A DNA stretch of 64,000 bases from Cellulomonas fimi ATCC 484 (lineage in GTDB: Bacteria; Actinomycetota; Actinomycetes; Actinomycetales; Cellulomonadaceae). A program made the position numbers and the translations under genes. The stretch covers positions 1,550,001-1,614,000 of the forward strand of contig NC_015514.1 in assembly GCF_000212695.1 (NCBI RefSeq). Reading direction: 5' to 3'. The notes beneath the pieces are model-generated. The model searched no databases, was not told the DNA's origin, and was given only the letters and a program-made list of their open reading frames with translations. Numbering within the stretch: the stretch's first letter is position 1; the number at the start of each line of letters is the position of its first letter. Positions 46,256-54,941 of the stretch are shown here, one piece after another.

Positions 46256-48072
46256 ACGCGACGACCGTGCAGGTACCGGCCGGCGCCGGCCCGGAGGCGG
46301 ACCCGCGCGCCGTGTCCCGGGCCGTGCGGCGCCGCTCGCTCGCGCTCCTGCGGTCGCTCCTGCGTCCGGTCGCCCGCCCGGTGTGGGGGACCGTGGCGCT
46401 CGTCGTCGGGGCGCAGCTCGCGGCGGTCGCGGGTCCCGCGCTCGTCGCGTACGGCATCGACCACGCGCTGCCCGCGCTGCGGGACGGGAACGGGGCGCCG
46501 CTGACCGCCGTCGCCGGCACGTACCTGGTCGTCGCGGTGCTCGGGGGGTTCCTCGCCGCGGCCACGGTCCGCGCGTCCGCCCGCGCGAGCCAGGCGATCC
46601 TGCTCGACCTGCGTCGGCGCGTCTTCCGGCACACGCAGCGCCTGTCCCTGGAGTTCCACGAGCGCTACACGTCGGGGCGCATCATCAGCCGGCAGACGTC
46701 CGACCTCGACGCGGTCCGCGAGCTCCTCGACGGCGGCGTCACGACGCTCGCCGCGGGCGCGCTGTCGATGACGTTCACGGCCGTGTCCCTCGCGGTGCTC
46801 GACTGGCGCAGCGGGCTCGTGCTGCTCGTCGCCGTCGTGCCGGGCGTGCTGCTGAGCCGGTGGTTCCAGCGCCGGTCGCAGGCCCAGTACCGCACGAACC
46901 GGACCGCGGCGGCACGCACGATCGTCCGGTTCGTCGAGACGATGACGGGGATCCGCGCGGTGCAGGCGTTCCGCCGTGAGCCGCAGGTGCAGGCCGCCTA
47001 CGACGAGCTCGCGGAGGAGTACCGGCGCTCGAGCGCGGGGTCGATCCGGCTCAACGGCTGGTTCGACTCGGGCCTCGTCCTCATCGGCAACGTCACGCTC
47101 GCCGGCGTGCTGCTCGCGGGCGGGCTGCGTGCGCTCGACGGCGACCTGGCCGTGGGCGTCCTCGTCGCCGCGGTGCTCTACGCGCGCCGGTTCTTCGCGC
47201 CGCTGCAGCAGATCGCGATGTTCTACAACGCCTTCCAGTCCGCGACCGCCGCGCTCGAGAAGGTCGCCGACCTGCTGGCCGAGGAGCCGTCGGTGCCGGA
47301 CCCCGCGCACCCGGTCCGGCTGCCCGCCGCCCGCGCCGAGGTGCGGTTCGACGGCGTCGAGTTCGGCTACGGCGACGGCCCGGCCGTGCTGCACCGTCTC
47401 GACCTGCACGTGCCGTCCGGGCAGACGGTCGCGCTCGTCGGCGCGACCGGCGCGGGCAAGTCGACCATCGCGAAGCTGCTGGTCCGGTTCTACGACGTCC
47501 GGACGGGCGCGGTGACGATCGACGGCATCGACGTGCGCGACGTCGACCCGGTCGACCTGCGCCGCGCGGTCGTCATGGTCACGCAGGAGGCGTACCTGTT
47601 CTCCGGGTCGGTCGCCGCGAACATCGCCCTCGGCCGCCCCGGCGCGACGCGCGGCGAGGTCGAGGCGGCCGCGCGTGCGGTCGGCGTGCACGACCTCGTC
47701 GCGTCCCTGCCCGACGGGTACGACACCGAGGTCGACAAGCGCGGCGTCCGGCTGTCCGCCGGTCAGCGTCAGCTCGTGTCGTTCGCGCGCGCGTTCCTCG
47801 CGGACCCCGCGCTGCTGGTGCTCGACGAGGCGACGAGCTCGCTCGACGTCCCCGGCGAGGTGCTCGTCCAGGAGGGCCTGCGCACGCTGCTCGCGGACCG
47901 CACCGCCGTCGTGATCGCGCACCGCCTGTCCACGGTCATGGGCGCCGACCGGGTTCTCGTCGTCGAGGACGGGCGCGTCGTCGAGGACGGCAGCCCCGCC
48001 GACCTCGTCGCGACCGGCGGGCGGTTCGCCGACCTGCACGCCGACTGGCAGCGCTCGCTCGACCGAGCCTGA
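46252..48072 (+). CDS. heterodimeric ABC exporter, catalytic subunit
   Basis: The protein has 606 residues with six helices and a C-terminal nucleotide domain. Walker A is GATGAGKS and Walker B is [12 protein letters not shown] with the catalytic Glu526 intact. Its signature is LSAGQ (501-505) instead of LSGGQ. In the dimer this altered signature faces the Walker motifs of the partner that lacks the glutamate, so both defects fall in the same ATP site and the other site remains fully canonical. GTG overlaps the partner's stop by 4 bp. Confidence 0.92.
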   Translation: MNATTVQVPAGAGPEADPRAVSRAVRRRSLALLRSLLRPVARPVWGTVALVVGAQLAAVAGPALVAYGIDHALPALRDGNGAPLTAVAGTYLVVAVLGGFLAAATVRASARASQAILLDLRRRVFRHTQRLSLEFHERYTSGRIISRQTSDLDAVRELLDGGVTTLAAGALSMTFTAVSLAVLDWRSGLVLLVAVVPGVLLSRWFQRRSQAQYRTNRTAAARTIVRFVETMTGIRAVQAFRREPQVQAAYDELAEEYRRSSAGSIRLNGWFDSGLVLIGNVTLAGVLLAGGLRALDGDLAVGVLVAAVLYARRFFAPLQQIAMFYNAFQSATAALEKVADLLAEEPSVPDPAHPVRLPAARAEVRFDGVEFGYGDGPAVLHRLDLHVPSGQTVALVGATGAGKSTIAKLLVRFYDVRTGAVTIDGIDVRDVDPVDLRRAVVMVTQEAYLFSGSVAANIALGRPGATRGEVEAAARAVGVHDLVASLPDGYDTEVDKRGVRLSAGQRQLVSFARAFLADPALLVLDEATSSLDVPGEVLVQEGLRTLLADRTAVVIAHRLSTVMGADRVLVVEDGRVVEDGSPADLVATGGRFADLHADWQRSLDRA

Positions 48073-48156
48073 CGGTCTCGTCCGGGCGCCACGCCAGCGC
48101 ACCGGGCCGCTCCTCACCCGGGACCTGCGGGCAACGTCGCGGCAACGAGCGCCGCC

Positions 48157-48162
48157 TACCCT
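48157..48162 (+). promoter_or_regulatory. -10 box of a leaderless promoter (phosphoribosyltransferase)
   Basis: TACCCT, 6 bases, then ATG at 48169; no ribosome site. Confidence 0.5.
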
Positions 48163-48168
48163 GACGGC

Positions 48169-48687
48169 ATGGCGATCACCGAGGCAGCACCCGGCCAGGA
48201 GGTCCCCGCGGACCGCGAGAACCTCGACTGGGCGACCTTCGGCGTCGCCGTCCGCGACCTCGCGCAGGCCGTCGTCGACTCGGGATTCGTCCCCGACCTC
48301 GTCGTCGCCGTCGCCCGCGGCGGGCTGCCCCCGGGCGGCGCGATGGCCTACGCGCTCGGCACCAAGTCCGTCGGCACGCTCAACGTCGAGTTCTACACGG
48401 GCGTCGACGAGCGGCTCGACGAGCCGCAGCTGCTGCCACCGCTGCTCGACACCGACGCCCTGCACGGCCTGTCCGCGCTCGTCGTCGACGACGTCGCCGA
48501 CACCGGCGAGACGCTCGCGCTGGTCCAGCGCCTCATCGCGGCCCACTGCGCCGAGGCCCGCACCGCCGTGCTCTACGCCAAGCCCCGCTCGGTCGTCGAC
48601 CCCGACTACGTCTGGCGCCGCACGGACCGCTGGATCACGTTCCCGTGGTCGGCGGAGCCGCCGGTCACGGCCGCGACGGGGAGCTGA
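48169..48687 (+). CDS. phosphoribosyltransferase-family protein
   Basis: The protein has 172 residues with the type I PRT fold. The PRPP motif ALVVDDVADTGETLA lies at about residues 104-118, and VVAVARGGLPPGGAMAYALG is the PPi-binding loop with Arg-Gly. The pattern is closest to xanthine-guanine and related 'Gpt-like' PRTs, and the C-terminal WITFPW matches the base-stacking hood of that group. It probably salvages a purine base, but the exact base is not certain. It has its own predicted leaderless promoter and no operon partners. Confidence 0.85.
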   Translation: MAITEAAPGQEVPADRENLDWATFGVAVRDLAQAVVDSGFVPDLVVAVARGGLPPGGAMAYALGTKSVGTLNVEFYTGVDERLDEPQLLPPLLDTDALHGLSALVVDDVADTGETLALVQRLIAAHCAEARTAVLYAKPRSVVDPDYVWRRTDRWITFPWSAEPPVTAATGS

Positions 48688-48744
48688 CGGCACGGGGCGG
48701 TCGCGACGTCCGACGCGAGCGGCAGACGTGCCGTCGTCCGCGCG

Positions 48745-49089
48745 TCACGGGCGCACGGCAAGCAGCGCGAGGGCCGTGACGACGCACTGCCCGACGAGGA
48801 CGAGCGGCACGAGCCGCCGGTCGAGAGCCACGAGCCGCCGGACCCGTACCGCTCCGAGAGCCCCGACGACCGCGAGCGCCGCGATCCAGCAGCCTGCCCA
48901 GAGCTGGCGCGACGCGGTGTCGCAGGCCCTCGGCACCGGGAGCACGGCAGCGCAGACGCCACCGTGCGGCACGTACGAGGCTGCCACCCAGACCGAGACG
49001 GCACCGCCGACCGCGAGCGCGACCACCGCGGCGGCGAGCAGGGACGTGGACCGAGTCCGGCTAGGCGGGCCCTCGCCGGTTGCCGTCAC
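48745..49089 (-). CDS. small hypothetical membrane protein
   Basis: The protein has 114 residues. Three hydrophobic stretches (about residues 17-37, 64-84 and 95-111) suggest three membrane helices. Two cysteines in the external loop (GGVCAAV and RACDTAS) could form a disulfide. Predicted leaderless on the minus strand (TAACCT, 6 bases, GTG). No family recognised. Confidence 0.6.
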   Translation of the reverse strand: MTATGEGPPSRTRSTSLLAAAVVALAVGGAVSVWVAASYVPHGGVCAAVLPVPRACDTASRQLWAGCWIAALAVVGALGAVRVRRLVALDRRLVPLVLVGQCVVTALALLAVRP

Positions 49090-49095
49090 ATCACG

Positions 49096-49101
49096 AGGTT
49101 A
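49096..49101 (-). promoter_or_regulatory. -10 box of a leaderless promoter (small membrane protein)
   Basis: TAACCT on the minus strand, 6 bases, then GTG at 49089. Confidence 0.45.
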
Positions 49102-49213
49102 GCGAGCCCGGGAGCCACGCCCGGCGCCGCCTGGGGGTGCCCTGCGGTCCCGGTGGTCGGGATCGGCGGACAGGTCGTCACCGGGTCGTCACCGTCGACG
49201 CACGGCGACGTGC

Positions 49214-49861
49214 TCAGGCGCCGCCCAGGCCTTCCTCACGGGCGCGCAGGATCGCGGCGGAGCGGTCGGGCAGCGACAGCTTGGTGAGGACGTTCGCGAC
49301 GTGGTTGCGGACGGTCTTCGGGCTCAGCGACAGGCGGCGGGAGATGACGGCGTTGTCGCGACCGGCGGCGACCAGGTCGAGGACCTCGCGCTCGCGGTCG
49401 GTGAGCTGCGGGAACGGCACGCGCGTGGCGGTGCGGCCACCCAGCACGTAGGCCATGGCGCGCTGCGCGACGGCGGGGGACAGGATCATCTCGCCCGCGG
49501 CGACGGCCCGGACGGCGCGCTCGACCGCGTCGGGCGGGGCGGACTTCACGAGGTAGCCGCGGGCACCGGCGCGGACCGACGCGACGACGGCGTCGTCGTC
49601 CTCGTGCATCGTGACGACGAGCACCGCGAGGCCCGGGCGGGCGGCGAGGAGCTCGCGTGTGAGGTCGACGCCCGAGCCGTCGCCGAGGTCGAGGTCCATG
49701 AGGACGACGTCGGCCTCGACTGCTCCGGCGAACAGCGCGCGCGCCTCGGCGGCGGAGGCCGCCTGACCGGTGACGCGCAGGCCGGGCAGCGACTCGAGCA
49801 GCGCGGCCATGCCGATGCGGAAGACGGGGTGGTCGTCGACGAGGACGACGCGCACGCTCAC
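49214..49861 (-). CDS. NarL/LuxR-family response regulator
   Basis: The protein has 215 residues. Receiver domain 1-120 with acidic pair Asp9/Asp10, phospho-acceptor Asp56 in VVLMDLDLG and the conserved lysine in GYLVKS. A LuxR helix-turn-helix at about 150-210 begins LTDREREVLDLVAAG and continues with ISRRLSLSPKTVRNHV. It binds DNA when phosphorylated by the partner kinase. The GTG at 49861 overlaps the kinase stop by 4 bp. Target genes are not evident; the nearby membrane protein at 48745 is transcribed in the same direction. Confidence 0.93.
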   Translation of the reverse strand: MSVRVVLVDDHPVFRIGMAALLESLPGLRVTGQAASAAEARALFAGAVEADVVLMDLDLGDGSGVDLTRELLAARPGLAVLVVTMHEDDDAVVASVRAGARGYLVKSAPPDAVERAVRAVAAGEMILSPAVAQRAMAYVLGGRTATRVPFPQLTDREREVLDLVAAGRDNAVISRRLSLSPKTVRNHVANVLTKLSLPDRSAAILRAREEGLGGA

Positions 49862-51867
49862 GCGGGGACCTCCGCCGTGGTGCCGGCACCGCGCGGCGGC
49901 GCGGGCTCGTGCGCGGTGGCCCCCGGCACGAGCGGCAGCACCGCCCGCACGCGCGTCCCGCCGCCGGGGCGCCCCTCGACGAGGACGTGCCCGCCGAGCT
50001 CGTCCGCGCGCTCGCGCATCGACCGGGTACCCACGCCGGCGATCCGGTCGGACGACAGTCCACGGCCCCTGTCGTCGCAGGTCAGGGTGAGCAGGGAGCC
50101 GTCGACGGCGACCGTGACCACGCACCCGGCGCCGCCGCTGTGCCGCGACGCGTTGGTCACGGCCTCGCCGGCGATCCCGTACGCCGCGGCGGCCACGCGC
50201 GCGTCGAGCACGTCGAGCGCGGGGTCGTCCGCCTCCACGTGCACGCCGAACCCCGAGGCGGCGGTGCGTCGTGCGAGGTCGTCGAGCGCGGCGCGCAGAC
50301 CCTGCTCGTCGAGCACGGGCGGCAGGAGGCTGCGGGACAGCAGCCGCACGTCCTCGACCCGCTGCGCGACCTCGGCCCCGAGCGCGTCGAGCACGGCGGC
50401 GGCCGCGGCGGGGTCGCGGTCGAGGGTGTTGCGCGCGCCCTGGAGCCCGAGGCGCAGCCCGGTGAGCCAGGGGCCGATGCCGTCGTGCAGCTCGCGCCGG
50501 ATGAGGGTGCGTTCGGCGAGGCGCGCGCGGGTCGCGGCGTCGCGGGCGCGGACGAGGTCGGCGGTGCCGAGCGCGAGCGCGACTCCGGCGGCGACGACGG
50601 GGGACAGGTGGTCGAGCGCGTCGGTGGTGCGCGCGTCGAGGCGCTCCCCGGGGCGTGCGGTGACGGTCAGGGTCCCGACCGGCTGCCCGCCGTGCTCGAG
50701 CGCGCGCTCGACCGGGTCGGACGTCGGGACGCCCCAGGAGGCTGACAGCCCGTCGCGGACGCCGTGGACGGCGACCGACTCCAGCCGCAGCGCCTCGCCG
50801 AGCGCGCCCGCGAGCCCGCGCAGGAGGTCGTCGGTGTCCGCGGCCGCGGAGAGCTGCCGCCCCACGCGCAGCGCCGCGCGCCCGGGCGTCGCCGCCTCGC
50901 CGTAGACGAGCACGCGCACGCGGCGCCCGAGCCAGCCGTGCACCGGCTGGACAGCGACCGCGACGCCCACGGTCGCGAGCACCTGCGCCACGGCGCTGCT
51001 GCCGACGAGCGCCCCGGCGGCGACGAGCACGGCCGCGTACACGAGCGCCAGGCCCAGCGTGAGCAGGGCCGCGACCGACGCGCGGCTGACGGCCAGGTCG
51101 ATGCCCCACAACCGGTTGCGCAGGACCGTCGTGAGCAGCGCGACGGGGAACAGCGCCTGGCACGCGAGGTGCACGAGCGGGACGGCGAGCACGATCTCGA
51201 ACGGCGTGTCCGCGAACGCGAGCGGCAGGAACGACACCGCCATGAGCGCGACGCCGAGCGCGAGCAGACCGAGCCCGGGTCGCTCGGCGGCAGGCCCGCG
51301 GACGCGCCGCCACCAGGTCGCCGCGGCGGTGAGCAGGCCGACGGCGACCGTGAGCAGGACGGTCGCGGTGTTGTCCGACATCGGCAGCAGCAGACGCTGC
51401 AGCGTGAACCCGACGGTGGTCGCGATGCCGAGCCCCAGCCCGGACCGCGCCCACGCACCGGCCCGCGTCTCGCGCACGAGCCACGGCACGACGAGGAAGA
51501 GCGCGAGCGTGCCCGGCACCCACGCCCAGCTGACGAGCGACTCGACGCCCGGCAGCGCGGGCAGGGTCGGGTGCGTCGAGGAGTAGGCGCCCCAGCCCCC
51601 GCCGACGGTCGCGAGCGCCCCGCCGAGCCCGGTGACGGACACGAGCCAGCCGACGGGGTGCGCGCGGCGCGCGACGAGCACCGCGCCGACCGTGCCGTAG
51701 ACGAGGCCGACCATCGCGTCGACGGCCGAGAACAGCAGGTCAGGGGTCACCGGCACGCCCGCGGTCACCAGGAGCAGCGCGCCCGCGAGCGTCAGCACCC
51801 ACGCGACGAGCACGAGCGCGACCGCGGTCCGGGGTCGGCCGCCCGGTCGGGTCGCAGGTGTCGCCAT
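49858..51867 (-). CDS. membrane sensor histidine kinase (NarX/DesK-like, HisKA_3)
   Basis: The protein has 669 residues. About ten hydrophobic helices fill the first 340 residues, a large integral membrane sensor. A GAF-like region follows (about 345-430), then the HisKA_3 dimerisation domain with the phospho-acceptor His in RRELHDGIGPWLTGLRLGL, and a HATPase_c domain with GEAVTNASRHSG (N box), DDRGRG and GVGTRSMRERADELGG. Its signal is unknown; the large membrane part suggests a membrane or small-molecule cue. The ATG at 51867 is preceded by TACGGT and 6 bases, so the operon appears leaderless. Confidence 0.92.
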   Translation of the reverse strand: MATPATRPGGRPRTAVALVLVAWVLTLAGALLLVTAGVPVTPDLLFSAVDAMVGLVYGTVGAVLVARRAHPVGWLVSVTGLGGALATVGGGWGAYSSTHPTLPALPGVESLVSWAWVPGTLALFLVVPWLVRETRAGAWARSGLGLGIATTVGFTLQRLLLPMSDNTATVLLTVAVGLLTAAATWWRRVRGPAAERPGLGLLALGVALMAVSFLPLAFADTPFEIVLAVPLVHLACQALFPVALLTTVLRNRLWGIDLAVSRASVAALLTLGLALVYAAVLVAAGALVGSSAVAQVLATVGVAVAVQPVHGWLGRRVRVLVYGEAATPGRAALRVGRQLSAAADTDDLLRGLAGALGEALRLESVAVHGVRDGLSASWGVPTSDPVERALEHGGQPVGTLTVTARPGERLDARTTDALDHLSPVVAAGVALALGTADLVRARDAATRARLAERTLIRRELHDGIGPWLTGLRLGLQGARNTLDRDPAAAAAVLDALGAEVAQRVEDVRLLSRSLLPPVLDEQGLRAALDDLARRTAASGFGVHVEADDPALDVLDARVAAAAYGIAGEAVTNASRHSGGAGCVVTVAVDGSLLTLTCDDRGRGLSSDRIAGVGTRSMRERADELGGHVLVEGRPGGGTRVRAVLPLVPGATAHEPAPPRGAGTTAEVPA

Positions 51868-51873
51868 GGCGTC

Positions 51874-51879
51874 ACCGTA
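51874..51879 (-). promoter_or_regulatory. -10 box of a leaderless promoter (two-component system)
   Basis: TACGGT on the minus strand, 6 bases, then ATG at 51867. Confidence 0.5.
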
Positions 51880-51973
51880 GGGGGAGGGGTGCGCGCGCGG
51901 GTACGCCCCCGCCCGGGTGAACCGGACGGGGGCGTCCACGTCGAGCGCGGGCCCGACGCGAGCGGCGGGCACG

Positions 51974-52654
51974 TCAGCGCCGGTCGCCCAGCGCGAAGCC
52001 GAGCGCGACGACGAGCAGCCAGATCGGGCCGACGAACCCGGACAGGTACTGCAGCGGCGAGATGCCCGTGAGCACCGTGAGGCCGCCGAGCACGACGCTG
52101 ACCCACCCGATCCACCTCGGCGCCGCGGCGTGCCGCAGCGAGGCGACGCCCAGGGCGAGTGCCGAGAGGCCCGCACCGAGCCACAGCCACGGGATCGTCG
52201 CGACCCAGTCGGTGTAGAAGGCGCCGGACTCGGGGACGATCATCGAGGTGTCCGCGAACGCGAACGTGAACTGCGTGTCGAGGCCGCTGCCGAGCAGCAG
52301 CGCCGCGGCGGTCAGGACGAGCCCCGTCGCGGCGACCATGCCCTGCAGCGACCCGGCGGGAGCCTGCTGGTCGAGGCGGCGGCGCAGACCGGCCGCGAAC
52401 ACGGGCAGCAGGACGACGGTCAGCGTCGCGAGCACGTGGAAGACGAGGAAGGCCGACTGCTTGGTCGCCGCATCCTCGAGGATCGCGACCGGGTCGCCCG
52501 CGACCTTCTCCCAGTCGGTGGACGTCGCCATGGAGGCCTGGATCGCCGCGACGCCGAGGGCGCCCGCGGCGACGCCGGTCCACGCCCAGGCGCGGCTCGT
52601 CGCCGGGCCGCGGCGCGTCGGGGTGGCCGTCGGGTCGGCGGTGGTGCTGGTCAT
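51974..52654 (-). CDS. hypothetical membrane protein, DUF4386-like
   Basis: The protein has 226 residues. After a threonine-rich tail it has about six hydrophobic helices (around 25-45, 68-90, 104-125, 145-165, 172-190 and 195-220). The layout and the conserved-looking TDWVATIPWLWLG segment resemble DUF4386-type membrane proteins, but this is a weak match. GGAG lies 8 bases before the ATG. It follows the TipA-like regulator in the same direction after 126 bases, and may be one of its targets. Confidence 0.65.
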   Translation of the reverse strand: MTSTTADPTATPTRRGPATSRAWAWTGVAAGALGVAAIQASMATSTDWEKVAGDPVAILEDAATKQSAFLVFHVLATLTVVLLPVFAAGLRRRLDQQAPAGSLQGMVAATGLVLTAAALLLGSGLDTQFTFAFADTSMIVPESGAFYTDWVATIPWLWLGAGLSALALGVASLRHAAAPRWIGWVSVVLGGLTVLTGISPLQYLSGFVGPIWLLVVALGFALGDRR

Positions 52655-52780
52655 GCGGGTGCTCCTTCGTCTCGGCGCCGGCGTGGCGTGCCGGCGGCTG
52701 GAAGGAGACTCGGCGGGCGGTGCGCCCGGGCACCAGGGCGTGGAGCCCGGGTGCCCGGGCGGTTCGACCGGGCGTGCGCG

Positions 52781-53536
52781 TCAGAGGTGCCGGGCCGCGT
52801 ACTCGTGCAGCGCGTCGCGGACGAACGTCGCCCCCGGCTCGCCGCCGTAGTTCTTCGCGAACCGCGGGTCCGCCACGTACATGTCGGCGAGGCCGACGAC
52901 GTACTCCCGGACGGGGGTGCTGCCGGCCCCGGGCGTGCCGGGGATGCCGCCGAGCCACGCGACGTGACGCCGCGCGAGCTCCTGGGCCTCGTCGGAGACG
53001 GGGTCGACGCCTGCCTCCGCGGCGGACGCCCAGTCGCGCGCGAGCGTCGCGCTGCGCTCCTGGAACGCCGTGCGCTCCGCGTCGGACATGCCGCGCCACC
53101 AGGCGTCGGACTGCGCGTACGCGTCCTTGCCCCAGCGCTGCTCGACCTCGTCCTGGTACTGCGTGTGGTCGAACCCGTCGAACATCTGGTCGGCCATGAT
53201 CGGTGCTCCTTCCTGCCGTGCGGTCAGGGTCCGGACGACGGACGCGGCCTGGCGCCCGAGCCGCTGCTGCTCGCTGCGCAGCCAGTCGAGGTGCCGCCGC
53301 AGCGCGGCGGTCTCGTCGGTCTCGCGGTCGAGCACCCGGCCGATCTCGGTGAGCCCGAGGCCGAGGTCGCGCAGGAGCAGGATCCGCTGGAGCCGCACGA
53401 GGGCGTCCTCGTCGTACCAGCGGTACCCGTTCTCGCCGACCCGGCTGGGCTCGAGCAGCCCGATCTGGTCGTAGTGCCGCAGCGTGCGGCTCGTGGTGCC
53501 CGTCAGCCGGGCGACCTCCTGGATCGAGGCCTCCAC
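52781..53536 (-). CDS. MerR-family regulator with TipAS effector domain
   Basis: The protein has 251 residues. The N-terminal MerR winged helix is clear (IQEVARLTGTTSRTLRHYDQ, GYRWYDEDALVRLQRILLLR), then a dimer helix (about 80-108), then a TipAS-type domain that begins near residue 114 and ends FVRDALHEYAARHL. In Streptomyces TipA this domain captures thiopeptide antibiotics and the gene makes both a long and a short (TipAS) form. The GTG at 53536 has GGGAGGG 5 bases upstream; the GTG at 53572 would lie in the promoter and is rejected. An internal ATG at 53197 with its own ribosome site would give a 138-residue TipAS-like short form. Confidence 0.9.
   Translation of the reverse strand: MEASIQEVARLTGTTSRTLRHYDQIGLLEPSRVGENGYRWYDEDALVRLQRILLLRDLGLGLTEIGRVLDRETDETAALRRHLDWLRSEQQRLGRQAASVVRTLTARQEGAPIMADQMFDGFDHTQYQDEVEQRWGKDAYAQSDAWWRGMSDAERTAFQERSATLARDWASAAEAGVDPVSDEAQELARRHVAWLGGIPGTPGAGSTPVREYVVGLADMYVADPRFAKNYGGEPGATFVRDALHEYAARHL
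53206..53211 (-). promoter_or_regulatory. internal ribosome binding site for a TipAS-like short form
   Basis: AAGGAG on the minus strand, 8 bases before an in-frame ATG (53197) placed exactly at the start of the effector domain (MADQMFDGF). This mirrors the dual translation of Streptomyces tipA. The product would run from 53197 to 52781. Confidence 0.6.
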
Positions 53537-53570
53537 CGCGTCCCTCCCGTTCCCTGTGTGGTCCTGATCC

Positions 53571-53601
53571 ACGGTAGGAGTTGACGCAGCGTCAAGGTCA
53601 A
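53571..53601 (-). promoter_or_regulatory. MerR-type promoter with 19-bp spacer and palindromic operator
   Basis: On the minus strand TTGACC (53601-53596) and TACCGT (53576-53571) are separated by exactly 19 bp, the over-long spacer typical of MerR-controlled promoters. The spacer contains the perfect 15-bp palindrome TTGACGC-T-GCGTCAA (53581-53595). It should drive the TipA-like gene and be controlled by its product. Confidence 0.75.
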
Positions 53602-53605
53602 GCGG

Positions 53606-54274
53606 TCAGACGACCGCGTCGGCACCGAGCCGGGCGAGCAGCGCGGCGCGCAGCGCGTCCGCGGTGCCGACGACCTCCAGCGCACCCGCCGCCGCGAGCT
53701 CGCCGGGTGCGGCGTAGCCCCACGTCACCCCGATGCAGCCGACGCCGTGCTCGCCCGCGCCGTGCACGTCGTGCTCGCGGTCGCCGACCATGAGCGTCGT
53801 CGCCGGGTCGTGGTCGGGCGCGGACGCCAGCGCGCGCGCCACGACCTGGGCCTTCGACGTGGACTCGTCGAGCGAGGTGCCGAAGATCCCGTCGAGCAGC
53901 GGGGTCAGACCCAGGTCGCCGCAGATCGGCACCGCGAACGCCTCCGGCTTCGCGGTCGCGACGAGCAGCCGGATCCCCGCCGCGCGCAGGTCGCCCAGCA
54001 GGGCGGGGATCCCGTCGAACACCGTGGCGTCGTGCCGGCCCGTCGCGGCGTAACGCTCCCGGTAGGCCGCGACCACGTCGGGCACGAGCTCCTCCGGCAC
54101 GCCGTGGCGTCGCAGGCTCTCCCAGATCCCCGGCCCGACGAACGAGCGCAGCGTGGCCGCGTCGGGTGCCGGCAGCCCCACGGAGCGGTAGGCCGCGGCG
54201 ACGCACGCGGTGATGCCGGGGGCGGAGTCGACGAGCGTGCCGTCGAGGTCGAGCAGGACCAGGGGAGCGGGCAT
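53606..54274 (-). CDS. HAD-superfamily phosphatase (phosphoglycolate phosphatase-like)
   Basis: The protein has 222 residues. Motif I is LLDLDGTLVDS with nucleophile and acid Asp at residues 8 and 10, the helical cap follows (about 16-85), motif II is LLVATAKPEAF, and motif IV is LMVGDREHDVHGA. This is the Gph/PGMB subgroup, so the substrate is a small phosphate ester. GAGAGGA lies 8 bases before the ATG. It diverges from pnuC. Confidence 0.87.
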   Translation of the reverse strand: MPAPLVLLDLDGTLVDSAPGITACVAAAYRSVGLPAPDAATLRSFVGPGIWESLRRHGVPEELVPDVVAAYRERYAATGRHDATVFDGIPALLGDLRAAGIRLLVATAKPEAFAVPICGDLGLTPLLDGIFGTSLDESTSKAQVVARALASAPDHDPATTLMVGDREHDVHGAGEHGVGCIGVTWGYAAPGELAAAGALEVVGTADALRAALLARLGADAVV

Positions 54275-54330
54275 GCGGGTGATCCTCTCGCGGCCGTGGA
54301 GCCGCGCGCCGGGCCGTCCGTCCCCGCCGT

Positions 54331-54336
54331 TAGGGT
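54331..54336 (+). promoter_or_regulatory. -10 box upstream of pnuC
   Basis: TAGGGT, 8 bases, then the GTG of pnuC. It may be the only promoter for the overlapping gene chain that runs to the end of the window, because no later gap is big enough for another. Confidence 0.45.
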
Positions 54337-54344
54337 GTCCGGTC

Positions 54345-54941
54345 GTGAGCTGGGTCGAGGTCCTGGGGTTCGTCAGCGGCGCCGTGTGCGTGTGGCTCGC
54401 GACCCGGCAGAACATCTGGAACTTCCCGGTCGGGATCGCCAACAACCTGCTGTTCGTGTGGCTGTTCGCCACGACCGGCCTGTACGCGAACGCGGGCCTG
54501 CAGGTCGTCTACGTCGTGCTCGCCGTGCTCGGCTGGGTGTGGTGGGTCCGCGGCGGCGCGGACCACGGCACGCTCGCGGTGTCCCGCACGCCGCGCTGGG
54601 TGTGGCCCGCCGGTGCGGTCGCGATCGTCGCCGGCACGGCCGGGCTCACCGCGCTGCTGTCCGCGACCGCCGGCTCGGCCGCGCCGTTCTGGGACGCGCT
54701 CACCACGTCGTCGAGCCTCGTCGCCCAGCTCATGCTCGGCCGCAAGTGGGTCGGGTCGTGGGCCGTCTGGATCGCCACGGACGTCGTCCTGGTCGGCCTG
54801 TACGCGAGCCAGGGCCTCGTGCTCACCGCCGTGCTGTACGCCGGGTTCATCGTGCTGTGCGTCGTCGGCTGGCGGGACTGGCGCCGGGCCCTCGCGCCGT
54901 CGCCGGAGCCGGAGCGCGAACCCGCGGCGGTCCCGGCGTGA
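54345..54941 (+). CDS. pnuC: nicotinamide riboside transporter PnuC
   Basis: The protein has 198 residues with seven hydrophobic helices, as in PnuC. The conserved WNFPVGIANNLLFVWLF and LQVVYVVLAVLGWVWWVRGG segments, and DVVLVGLYASQGLVLTAVLYAGF near the C-terminus, are diagnostic. It brings nicotinamide riboside into the cell by facilitated diffusion, trapped by phosphorylation. The next gene, overlapping by 4 bp, encodes NadR, the enzyme that would trap it. Confidence 0.92.
   Translation: MSWVEVLGFVSGAVCVWLATRQNIWNFPVGIANNLLFVWLFATTGLYANAGLQVVYVVLAVLGWVWWVRGGADHGTLAVSRTPRWVWPAGAVAIVAGTAGLTALLSATAGSAAPFWDALTTSSSLVAQLMLGRKWVGSWAVWIATDVVLVGLYASQGLVLTAVLYAGFIVLCVVGWRDWRRALAPSPEPEREPAAVPA

Noticed and set aside
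53537..53572. GTG at 53572 as start of the TipA-like gene
   Set aside because: It lies inside the -10 box of a well-formed MerR-type promoter; the GTG at 53536 has a strong ribosome site.
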